Positions 1-5,100 of a DNA stretch of 5,328 bases are shown here, piece after piece. The number at the start of each line of letters is the position of its first letter. Position 1 is the first letter of the stretch. Below the pieces are notes generated by a model. It was not told where the DNA came from, ran no database searches, and saw nothing but the letters and a program-made list of their open reading frames with translations. Origin of the DNA: Gemmatimonadota bacterium (lineage in GTDB: Bacteria; Gemmatimonadota; Gemmatimonadetes; Longimicrobiales; Longimicrobiaceae); assembly GCA_019348265.1 (NCBI GenBank), contig JAHWJV010000264.1, positions 1-5,328 on the forward strand. The letters run 5' to 3'. Made by a program: the position numbers and the translations under genes.

Positions 1-1557
1 GTCGCAGTCGCCTCGATCGCCCGCGACGTCACCGAGCAGCGCTGGATGGCCGAGACTCTCGACAACAGCCTGGTGGCCCTGCAGGTGGCAGCGGACGAGG
101 CGCGCCTGTCGGAGGAGGCCACCCGTCGCTTCCTCGCCGACGCCGCGCACCAGCTGCGCACGCCCATGGCCGGAATTCGGGCCTGCGCGGAGACCCTGTT
201 ACGCGGTGCGGAGCCGGAGGACGCAGACCGGCTGCTCGCCACGATGGTGCGGGAGACCTCCCGCGCGGCCCGGCTGATCTCCTCGCTGCTGCAGATCGCC
301 CGGCTCGACCAGGGCCTGTCGGCGCCGATCGTCCCGGTCGACCTCGTCCGGCTCTGCGCTGACGAGGTGGAGCGGCTGAGCCTGCTGTCCCCGGACCTGG
401 ACGTCGCGTTGGAGGTACGGCACCCGCCGACCGGACCGCTGCTGCTCGACGCAGCGGGCTGCCAGGAGATCCTCAGCAACCTGGGCGACAACGCCTGCCG
501 GCACGCCGCCTCACGCATTCGCGTCATCCTGGACGTGGGGCCTTCGGCCGTACGGGTCGTCGTGGCGGAGGACGGTCCGGGAGTTGCCGAGGAGGCACGC
601 GAGCAGGTGTTCGCCCGCTTCGTCAGCCTGGATGGCCGCGGCGGCTCGGGGCTCGGGCTGCCGATCGCGCGGCGCCTGGCGCGGCTGATGGGCGGGGACG
701 TGCGGGTGGAGAGCGAGAGCGGGGTCGGATCGGAGTTCATCGTGGAGCTCCCCGTGGCGGGCGCGCAGACCCGCGCCGACGGCGACGGGGAGCTCTCCTC
801 GACCGTGGTCGCCCTGGTTCGCGACGACGAGAACCTGCTCCACCTTCAGGCGCTCGCCACCGGGCGCGTCCGCATCATCGGCACGACTGACCCCATTCGT
901 CTGGTCGCGCTGGCGCGGCGCGAGTCGCCGGATCTGATCGCGCTGGATGCCGGCGCTCCCGAGTACAGTGCCTGGCGCGCGCTCTCCGCCCTGCGCGAGG
1001 ACATCCGCACCGACACCATTCCCACGGTACTCCTGGTCTCGGACGAGGAGAACCCCGACATGGCCATGGATCTCGGCACTTTCGCGGTGCTGAGCAAGCC
1101 CGTATCGCTGGACCGGGTGTCCAGGGCAGTGCGCCGGGCGGCGTCCCGGACTGCCGGGTGCGCGGTGGTGATCGCGGAGGATGACCCGGACCTGCGACGC
1201 ATTCTCGGCGAGGCGCTCGCCGCCGCCGGCTGCACCGCGCGCGCCGCCGCCGACGGCGAGGAAGCGCTGGAGGTCATGATGCTCGCCGAGGCCGACGTAG
1301 CGCTCCTCGATCTGGTCATGCCGGGCCTCGACGGCATCGCCACCATCGCCCGGATGAGAGCCCGCAGCAGCCTCCGCGCCCTCCCCGTGATCCTCTTCGT
1401 CAACCCGGAGCTGACCCTCGCGGAGATGGAGGAGCTGCAGCAGTCCGTGCTCTCCACCGCACGGAAGGTCGCGGTCCCCCTCCGCCCTGTACTGGACATT
1501 CTCGCGGAGGGCTGTGGGAAGACCGCCGCGGCAGCCGCGTCGCGGGCGATTGCGTAG
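1..1557 (+). CDS. Hybrid sensor histidine kinase with two C-terminal receiver domains (5' end outside window)
   Basis: The reading frame is open from base 1, so the gene starts upstream; the ATG at 46 is internal. The first residues (ARDVTEQR, bases 22-45) are the typical end of a PAS/PAC sensor domain. A helical linker leads to the HisKA H-box FLADAAHQLRTP with the phospho-accepting His at 148-150. The HATPase follows: N-box NLGDNA (478-495), G1 DGPGV (571-585) and G2 GGSGLGLPIA (640-669). Two receiver domains end the protein. REC1 spans about 802-1140, with acidic pair 823-828, Asp 946-948 and Lys-Pro at 1096-1101. REC2 spans about 1162-1530, with EDD at 1177-1185, Asp 1309-1311 in LLDLVMPG, and a probable Lys at 1465-1467. 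In REC2 the usual Thr/Ser after strand 4 is Asn (1402-1404) and the Lys is not followed by Pro. No transmembrane segment or DNA-binding domain is visible, so this part is a cytosolic phosphorelay protein. The signal and partner are unknown. It converges on the flagellar genes, and a functional link is unproven. Confidence 0.93.
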   Translation, partial: VAVASIARDVTEQRWMAETLDNSLVALQVAADEARLSEEATRRFLADAAHQLRTPMAGIRACAETLLRGAEPEDADRLLATMVRETSRAARLISSLLQIARLDQGLSAPIVPVDLVRLCADEVERLSLLSPDLDVALEVRHPPTGPLLLDAAGCQEILSNLGDNACRHAASRIRVILDVGPSAVRVVVAEDGPGVAEEAREQVFARFVSLDGRGGSGLGLPIARRLARLMGGDVRVESESGVGSEFIVELPVAGAQTRADGDGELSSTVVALVRDDENLLHLQALATGRVRIIGTTDPIRLVALARRESPDLIALDAGAPEYSAWRALSALREDIRTDTIPTVLLVSDEENPDMAMDLGTFAVLSKPVSLDRVSRAVRRAASRTAGCAVVIAEDDPDLRRILGEALAAAGCTARAAADGEEALEVMMLAEADVALLDLVMPGLDGIATIARMRARSSLRALPVILFVNPELTLAEMEELQQSVLSTARKVAVPLRPVLDILAEGCGKTAAAAASRAIA

Positions 1558-1560
1558 GGG

Positions 1561-1616
1561 GCTATCAGCTATCAGCTACCAGTCTTCAGTCGTCAGTCTT
1601 TAGCCTTCAGTCGTCA
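1561..1616. repeat. Heptamer tandem repeat array, 8 units
   Basis: Eight consecutive 7-bp units start three bases after the kinase stop codon: gctatca, gctatca, gctacca, gtcttca, gtcgtca, gtcttta, gccttca, gtcgtca. The consensus is G-Y-Y-D-Y-Y-A and the period is exactly 7 with no indels. The first three units are of a GCTATCA type and the last five of a GTCNTCA type. The array is non-coding and lies between two convergent genes. It resembles the short tandemly repeated heptanucleotide sequences described in some bacterial intergenic regions, for example in cyanobacteria. Its function is unknown. Confidence 0.85.
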
Positions 1617-1620
1617 ATTA

Positions 1621-1642
1621 GGCGCTCACCAGGGTGAGGGCC
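1621..1642. other. Small inverted repeat, weak hairpin after the kinase gene
   Basis: The arms GGC-G-CTCAC and GTGAG-G-GCC surround a CAGG loop, giving 5 bp plus 3 bp separated by one mismatch. It lies about 65 bp past the kinase stop codon and could help end the plus-strand transcript. No T-tract follows on the plus strand, so it does not qualify as an intrinsic terminator. It may be chance in GC-rich DNA. Confidence 0.3.
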
Positions 1643-1664
1643 GCGCCGGGTGGAGGGCTCCGCG

Positions 1665-1703
1665 AAAAAAGTCCCCCGCTCCACGAGGTGTGGGGCGGGG
1701 GAC
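1665..1703 (-). terminator. Rho-independent terminator of the flagellar operon
   Basis: Read on the minus strand, a 13-bp stem is formed by bases 1703-1691 and 1683-1671 (arms GTCCCCCGCcCCA and its complement, with one G-U type pair), around a 7-nt loop at 1690-1684. Six T residues follow at 1670-1665. The GC-rich stem plus T-run is the classic intrinsic terminator layout, placed 28 bp past the stop codon of the CheZ-like gene. On the plus strand the stem is followed by AATAGCC with no T-run, so it should act only on minus-strand transcripts. Confidence 0.9.
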
Positions 1704-1724
1704 AATAGCCGATAGCCGATAGCC
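1704..1724. repeat. Heptamer tandem repeat array, 3 units, inverted relative to the first array
   Basis: Three 7-bp units, aatagcc, gatagcc and gatagcc, directly abut the terminator stem. Bases 1711-1724 are the reverse complement of 1560-1573 with one mismatch (ggctatcGgctatc against ggctatcAgctatc). The two arrays are therefore inverted copies of one heptamer type and flank the terminator. Confidence 0.8.
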
Positions 1725-1730
1725 TCTTCT

Positions 1731-2285
1731 CTATCTCGCTCCGTATGGATCCAGCATCTGGGAAAGCTGGGTGAGCCTGCCGTCCATGTCGAGAAGAATG
1801 CTGGAGGCGTAGCTCAGCTGCTGCTCGGTCACGTTGTGCATCTGCAGGCACGTCATGGCGACGCGGATCTCTTCGCGGATGCTCTGGAAGAGCTTCGCCT
1901 GTTCCGTGGGGTCTGACCGCTCGGCCTCGAAGCGGTCCACCAGCAGCAGCGCGCGGTCGAGCCCACCGAGGGCATCGGTAGCGGAGACGCCCGGACCGGC
2001 CGGTGTCTCCTGCTCACGCGCGGGGTGCTTCTCCTCCGACGTCCGCTCCAGGACGGCGCGGCTGTGACGGAGGGAGTTCAACCCTTCCTGCACTTCGCGA
2101 AACGCACGCAGCGGGGCGAGATCCGAGACCTCGGCGTCCATTCCGTCAGCCAGCAGGGAGAAGTCTTCACTCTCCCCTCCGCCGAGCTCCCCGCCCAAGA
2201 CGTGGAGCTCGTCGAGAGCATTGTCGACCAGCCGGAGCGTTGCCTCGAAATCATACAGGCGCTCGGCTGTGCTTTGCGTATGCAT
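1731..2285 (-). CDS. CheZ-like protein (putative chemotaxis phosphatase), last gene of the flagellar run
   Basis: This is a 184-aa helical, acidic protein starting 12 nt after the flgM stop codon. There is no clear Shine-Dalgarno sequence, so translation is probably coupled to flgM. Residues 1-85 and 105-182 are predicted helical, separated by a Pro/Gly-rich linker (about 88-101). The recognisable part is near the C-terminus: LQMHNVTEQQL at 147-157, followed by an amphipathic helix ending near LDPYG. It matches the CheZ active-site pattern L-x-F/Y-Q-D-x-T-x-Q-x-I/L, which in Escherichia coli CheZ carries Asp143 and Gln147. Here the Gln is kept (Q155) but the Asp is Asn (N151). CheZ dephosphorylates CheY-P at the switch or receptor arrays. 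The C-terminal CheY-tethering helix of enteric CheZ is not evident. Because the gene follows flgM, a divergent FlgN-type chaperone is the main alternative. That this is a real gene is fairly sure; the family call is tentative. Confidence 0.55.
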   Translation of the reverse strand: MHTQSTAERLYDFEATLRLVDNALDELHVLGGELGGGESEDFSLLADGMDAEVSDLAPLRAFREVQEGLNSLRHSRAVLERTSEEKHPAREQETPAGPGVSATDALGGLDRALLLVDRFEAERSDPTEQAKLFQSIREEIRVAMTCLQMHNVTEQQLSYASSILLDMDGRLTQLSQMLDPYGAR

Positions 2286-2297
2286 GGTGATCAGCGA

Positions 2298-2618
2298 CTA
2301 GATGTCGCCGCTCGCGAGCATCTTACGGGCGACCTGATCCACCACGTCTACCGAGTTGTACGCGCCCTTGAGGATGTTCTCGCGGATCGCGGCGACGCGC
2401 TCCGGGGTGAGATCCCCGCGTACGGATGTACCCTCGGCGAGACCGCCCGTCGCGGCGAGCTGACGAGCCGCCTCGGAAATCTCGACCTTGTCACTGCGCT
2501 CGACCTTGGCAGCCGGCTGGGAGGCGGCCTTCTTGGCCAGGCCCTCGTCCGTGCTGCGCTGGGTCTCCCGCGTCTGATCCGGCCGAATGAAGTCGGCCGC
2601 GGTACTAGTGATTCTCAT
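2298..2618 (-). CDS. flgM: Anti-sigma-28 factor FlgM
   Basis: This 106-aa protein binds FliA (sigma-28) in the cytoplasm and blocks late flagellar transcription until it is exported through the finished hook-basal body. The N-terminal half is rich in Ala, Lys, Gln and charged residues and looks disordered, as expected for an export substrate. The motif DKVEISEAARQLA (residues 43-55) and the C-terminal half LTPERVAAIRENILKGAY followed by VDVVDQVARKML are the FlgM hallmark that wraps sigma-28. The ATG at 2618 is chosen because AGGAGG lies 8 nt upstream at 2632-2627. A longer TTG start at 2639 would put that Shine-Dalgarno inside the gene and lies at or before the predicted transcription start. 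The gene has its own sigma-28 promoter and is followed after 12 nt by the CheZ-like gene. This matches the known class III autoregulation of flgM. Confidence 0.95.
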   Translation of the reverse strand: MRITSTAADFIRPDQTRETQRSTDEGLAKKAASQPAAKVERSDKVEISEAARQLAATGGLAEGTSVRGDLTPERVAAIRENILKGAYNSVDVVDQVARKMLASGDI

Positions 2619-2626
2619 AGGTGGTT

Positions 2627-2632
2627 CCTCCT
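2627..2632 (-). promoter_or_regulatory. Strong ribosome binding site of flgM
   Basis: AGGAGG on the minus strand, 8 nt before the ATG at 2618. It fixes the flgM start. It is the only textbook Shine-Dalgarno in front of any gene in this flagellar run. Confidence 0.9.
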
Positions 2633-2643
2633 GTTGCAAATAA

Positions 2644-2671
2644 TTATCGGACGCTACCCCGGAAAACTTTA
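2644..2671 (-). promoter_or_regulatory. Sigma-28 (FliA) promoter of flgM
   Basis: On the minus strand, TAAAGTTT (2671-2664) is followed after 12 nt by TCCGATAA (2651-2644). The enteric sigma-28 consensus is TAAAGTTT-N11-GCCGATAA, so 15 of 16 element bases match and the spacer is one base longer. The predicted transcription start is near 2637, leaving a leader of about 18 nt that contains the AGGAGG. The promoter lies in the short gap after the preceding chaperone-like gene, so flgM can be transcribed both from the upstream operon and from this late promoter. Confidence 0.88.
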
Positions 2672-2686
2672 GCGTCGCGAACCCGC

Positions 2687-3109
2687 TCAGAGGCGCACGT
2701 TCAGGTGACCGCCGGTTTCGTCGAGAACGGGGTACCTTCCGCCATGTGAACCCTGCGGAATCGATCGGACGAGGGTGAGAGACTCGTCCCGGAGGTGCGT
2801 GAGCTCGTCACGGGTGAGCCGCTCCCGCTCTTTCCACTCGTCCACACGCTGCAGCGCCTCAGTGACCGCCTCGGTGTAGATGGCGTGGAAGGGAGTGCCT
2901 TCCTCGGCCCGAGCAGCGGAGCGGAGCTCTGCCTCGGCGGTGGCCCTTTTCTCGGCGACGTCGCGCAAGCGCGGTAGGTCGCCGAGATCGAGCGCGTCGA
3001 GCTCCTCGGCGAGAAGATCGACGCAGCGGGCGAGCTTGTGGAGATGGCTGCTGCGCTCGCGCTCGCGTCTCTCCAGGGCCGGCGCTTCGCGCGCCCAGTA
3101 GGCGTTCAT
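2687..3109 (-). CDS. Small helical FliT/FlgN-like flagellar export chaperone (putative)
   Basis: The protein has 140 aa. Its ATG overlaps the fliS stop codon by 4 nt (ATGA, 3109-3106), so translation is coupled to FliS. It is almost wholly charged and helical: residues 10-60 and 62-112 form two long amphipathic helices rich in Glu, Arg and Leu, with no membrane segment, signal peptide or Cys/His cluster. The C-terminal tail (about 118-140) is Gly-rich and ends GGHLNVRL. Position directly after fliS, size (FliT is about 120 aa) and helical make-up suggest FliT, the FliD chaperone. FlgN-type chaperones, which serve the hook-filament junction proteins, are similar in size and fold. I do not recognise a diagnostic motif, so the role rests mostly on context. 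Confidence 0.6.
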   Translation of the reverse strand: MNAYWAREAPALERRERERSSHLHKLARCVDLLAEELDALDLGDLPRLRDVAEKRATAEAELRSAARAEEGTPFHAIYTEAVTEALQRVDEWKERERLTRDELTHLRDESLTLVRSIPQGSHGGRYPVLDETGGHLNVRL

Positions 3110-3531
3110 GCGAGCTGCATCACAGGCCGCGGGGCCGCGGCAACCGAAGCGCGGGGGGCGACCTGCTCCGCGGCGGCAACCCAGGCGCCGTGGAGCTCCG
3201 AGATCAACTCCACCAACCGGCCGAGCGCGTCCTGGTCGAGGGTGCGGCCGATGTTCAGGATCTCGACAGTGAAGAAGGCGTAGAGGGACGATAGCTGTGC
3301 AGCGATCTCACCGCCCTTCTCGTGGTCGAGTGAACCGAGCAACTCGGCGATGATCGCGGACGCCCGGTCCAGGCTCTTCGCCTTCCCTTCGAAGTCGCGC
3401 GCCGTGATCTGGACGCCGGCCCGCTGAAGGCTCACGAGCAGGTGCTCGTAGAGCAGCGGAACGAGCCATTCAGGTCGGCGGCTCATGATGTCGTTCGCGA
3501 GGTACCCGGACGTTTGCGAAGAGTAGGTCAT
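3106..3531 (-). CDS. fliS: Flagellin export chaperone FliS
   Basis: This 141-aa protein binds the C-terminus of newly made flagellin, prevents its polymerisation in the cytoplasm and escorts it to the export gate. The N-terminus has the family pattern: Tyr-containing start MTYSSQTSGYLANDI, then RRPEWLVPLLYEHLL, equivalent to the usual SPEQLLLMLYDGA segment. Helices follow with IIAELLGSLDHEKGGEIA (about 73-90), LYAFFTVEILNIGRTLD and a final LVELISELHGAW, matching the conserved order of FliS helices. The C-terminal tail is a short Ala/Pro-rich extension. The frame is open much further upstream (to 3963), but homology begins at this ATG. No good Shine-Dalgarno precedes it. The 86-bp gap upstream has a cluster of inverted repeats. 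The next gene overlaps the stop codon by 4 nt. Confidence 0.93.
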   Translation of the reverse strand: MTYSSQTSGYLANDIMSRRPEWLVPLLYEHLLVSLQRAGVQITARDFEGKAKSLDRASAIIAELLGSLDHEKGGEIAAQLSSLYAFFTVEILNIGRTLDQDALGRLVELISELHGAWVAAAEQVAPRASVAAAPRPVMQLA

Positions 3532-3551
3532 GTTTGATCGCGATCGGGTGG

Positions 3552-3582
3552 CGAGTGACGACTCGTCTGACTCAAATGAGTC
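3552..3582. repeat. Cluster of short inverted repeats in the leader of fliS
   Basis: The gap between the upstream chaperone-like gene and fliS contains a perfect dyad GACTCAAATGAGTC (3569-3582, 6-bp arms) and an overlapping pair, CGAGT-GACG-ACTCG (3552-3565) and GACGA-C-TCGTC (3557-3567). GACTC occurs twice directly, at 3560 and 3569, and once inverted at 3578-3582. Either an operator-like site or an mRNA hairpin that protects or regulates the fliS message is possible. No sigma-28 or sigma-54 promoter is evident in the gap. Confidence 0.45.
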
Positions 3583-3617
3583 TCGGCACGCCGCCACCTG
3601 TTCTGAAGAATCGCGCG

Positions 3618-4049
3618 TCACCCGGTCAGGTCCACGCCGCCGCCGTGCGGCTGCCCACTGGAACGGTACCTCGAGGTCTGCGCATCGAGCTTTTCGAGCG
3701 CGCGAAGCTCCATCCGCGCCTGCTCGTGCACCGCGGAAAGGGCGACTCGCAGGTTGGACTCCAGCGCCCGCAATTCCCCTGCGATTCGCGCCGTACCCCG
3801 CAGGCTGGCACGGACGGTCTCGGGGTCGGACGGCGCCAGCTCGCTCCGTGTCAGCGACAATGCTGCGATCGCGGCGCCCGATTCTACGAGGAGTGCTCCG
3901 CGCGCGTCGAGCGCGGTCTCCAATGCAGCAGAGTCCGCACACCGGAGCGCGTCGATGGCGCACTCGGTGGCGGAACGAAGCCGGGAGAGCAGGGCCTCCA
4001 CGACGCGAGCCTCGCCGTCCAGGCGGTGGAGGGGCGGAGCGGGGATCAT
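3618..4049 (-). CDS. Small helical FlgN/FliT-like flagellar chaperone (putative), between fliD and fliS
   Basis: This 143-aa protein starts 10 nt after the fliD stop codon, consistent with one operon. It is Ala-, Leu-, Arg- and Glu-rich and predicted to be nearly all helix: about residues 12-45, 46-68 and 78-125, separated by a SDPETV turn. There is no signal peptide or transmembrane stretch. The last helix (ALESNLRVALSAVHEQAR onward) and the Tyr/Gly-rich tail ending GGGVDLTG recall FlgN-class proteins, whose C-termini often carry a Tyr-x(2-4)-Gly-Gln segment. The tail also resembles that of the small gene after fliS (GGHLNVRL). Export-chaperone function is inferred from size, composition and location between the cap gene and the flagellin chaperone gene. 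A diagnostic motif is lacking. Confidence 0.55.
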   Translation of the reverse strand: MIPAPPLHRLDGEARVVEALLSRLRSATECAIDALRCADSAALETALDARGALLVESGAAIAALSLTRSELAPSDPETVRASLRGTARIAGELRALESNLRVALSAVHEQARMELRALEKLDAQTSRYRSSGQPHGGGVDLTG

Positions 4050-4059
4050 ACGGGAGATC

Positions 4060-5076
4060 TCATCGTCTCGGCTGGCCCGTGAGGGCGGCGAGCTGCGGTG
4101 CGAGGGAGTTCGACTGTGCCTGGAAGCGGGACATCGCCGCCTCCATTCGCGTGAACTGCTTGATCAGGGCCTCACGGCGGATGTCGAGCCGGGACTGAAT
4201 GTTCTCCAGCCGATCTTTGAGCAAGTCAATCGAACGCCCCAGCACGTTCGTCTGAAGGACAACGGAGCCGTCCCCGACGCGCGACTGCAGGTTTGCCGCG
4301 GCGTGCATCTCGCCCCCGAGCCCGAGGGAGAAGCGAATCGTTCCGGCGTTCGCGTTGGCCGCCGTTCCCGCATAGGTGATCGCCAGCCCCTCCGTGTCGA
4401 AACCCGCTGCGCCCGTGAGTAGCTGGCCGTTGCCCGCGGCGGAGTACCCGCCGATCGTCCCCTGCACGTCGGCGCCGGCGTACGTGCCCGCGGCGAGGCC
4501 AAGCCGGGCGGTCGCCTCGGTCCCGACGATGGAGAGGGTGCGTGTGCTCCCGAAAGTGGTGCCTTCGATCCGGAGCGAGTTTCCGGCGAGCTCGGCGGTC
4601 AGCGACATCGAGGCGTTGCCGAAAGCGGTGTTCAGCTCGGAAACGATCGTGCTCAGGTCCTCGCCCTGCCGGACTACGTACGCGGTGGTCACACCGGAGT
4701 ACGAATCGGTGATCGAGAGCGTGTCCGATACGCCATCGCTCGCGCTGTACGTGAAGGCCGCGCCGAGGTCACTGCCCGTGTGGCTCGCTCGGGTTGCGGC
4801 AGCGGTGATGCTGACGGCGTATGTGCCGGGCTTGGTATTCGCCGTAGAGTTGCTGTACGCGACCACCCCGTCGCTCGCGACGCCCGCGGAGGCGAACAGG
4901 TTGAGAACGCCCGGTAAGTTGGTTGCGAGCGCTGACTTCAGCACAGTGGTGTCCACCTCTAGCTGCCCGGTCTTGGAGAGCGCCACGCCGACGTGGCCGC
5001 CGCGGACGTACGGAGTAGCGCTGGCGGTCAGACCCGGCACGTCGTTCAGGAGCACATCCTTCAGCAGGCCCACCAT
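4060..5076 (-). CDS. fliD: Flagellar filament cap protein FliD (hook-associated protein 2), N-terminal part missing
   Basis: FliD forms the pentameric cap under which flagellin assembles. The reading frame gives 338 aa from the ATG at 5076, and homology continues in frame to about 5091 (SSLRS before the Met), which is the start of the FliD C-terminal domain. A stop codon at 5106-5104 blocks further extension. Visible parts: VGVALSKTGQLEVDTTVLKS (residues 29-48), the conserved strand-helix of FliD_C; a variable Gly/Thr/Ser-rich insert of about 180 residues with a flagellin hook IN-like section (LSTIVSELNTAFGNASMSL then LRIEGTTFG); then LLKDRLENIQSRLDIRREAL and FTRMEAAMSRFQAQSNSLA, the typical C-terminal coiled coil. 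The N-terminal domain of roughly 100 or more residues, which normally starts with the SGLASGLDT-type motif, is absent. The ATG at 5076 is therefore an interior Met, not a true start. The DNA beyond about 5091 belongs to a UbiA-like gene on the other strand. Confidence 0.88.
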   Translation of the reverse strand: MVGLLKDVLLNDVPGLTASATPYVRGGHVGVALSKTGQLEVDTTVLKSALATNLPGVLNLFASAGVASDGVVAYSNSTANTKPGTYAVSITAAATRASHTGSDLGAAFTYSASDGVSDTLSITDSYSGVTTAYVVRQGEDLSTIVSELNTAFGNASMSLTAELAGNSLRIEGTTFGSTRTLSIVGTEATARLGLAAGTYAGADVQGTIGGYSAAGNGQLLTGAAGFDTEGLAITYAGTAANANAGTIRFSLGLGGEMHAAANLQSRVGDGSVVLQTNVLGRSIDLLKDRLENIQSRLDIRREALIKQFTRMEAAMSRFQAQSNSLAPQLAALTGQPRR

Positions 5077-5084
5077 GGAGCGGA

Positions 5085-5100
5085 GCGAGCTGGGCCGCGG
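5085..5100. other. Breakpoint between truncated fliD and truncated ubiA-like gene
   Basis: The minus-strand FliD homology ends near 5091 (SSLRS) and the plus-strand UbiA homology begins at or before 5091 (ASWAAAF). Both genes lose their 5' ends here although they point away from each other. No insertion sequence, terminal repeat or tRNA lies at the joint. It marks either a rearrangement or a chimeric assembly. Confidence 0.7.

Noticed and set aside
846..1499. Minus-strand open frame of 217 codons opposite the kinase receivers
   Set aside because: It is Arg/Ser-rich, as expected of the antisense of a GC-rich gene. The plus strand carries well-defined receiver motifs.
1561..1616. CRISPR array
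   Set aside because: The units are 7 bp, contiguous and without spacers, which is a tandem repeat and not a CRISPR.
1671..1703. Bidirectional action of the terminator stem for the plus-strand kinase
   Set aside because: On the plus strand the stem is followed by AATAGCC rather than a T-run, so only minus-strand termination is supported.
1705..1724. GCCGATA on the plus strand, resembling a sigma-28 minus-10 element
   Set aside because: It is simply part of the heptamer repeat. No TAAA-type minus-35 lies 15-16 nt upstream (the terminator stem is there) and no plus-strand gene follows.
2025..2672. Plus-strand open frame of 215 codons across the CheZ-like gene and flgM
   Set aside because: It is antisense to flgM, whose identity, promoter and ribosome binding site are clear. 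It runs through the promoter and has no motif of its own.
3126..3141. Perfect GC-only palindrome GCCGCGG-GG-CCGCGGC near the end of fliS
   Set aside because: It lies inside the coding tail, has no T-run, and such dyads arise easily in Ala/Arg/Pro-coding GC-rich DNA.
3530..4198. Plus-strand and extended minus-strand frames around the chaperone-like gene (including the long upstream extension of fliS)
   Set aside because: They are Arg/Ser/Pro-rich frame shadows. FliS homology begins at the ATG at 3531, and the extension overlaps the better-supported gene at 3618-4049.
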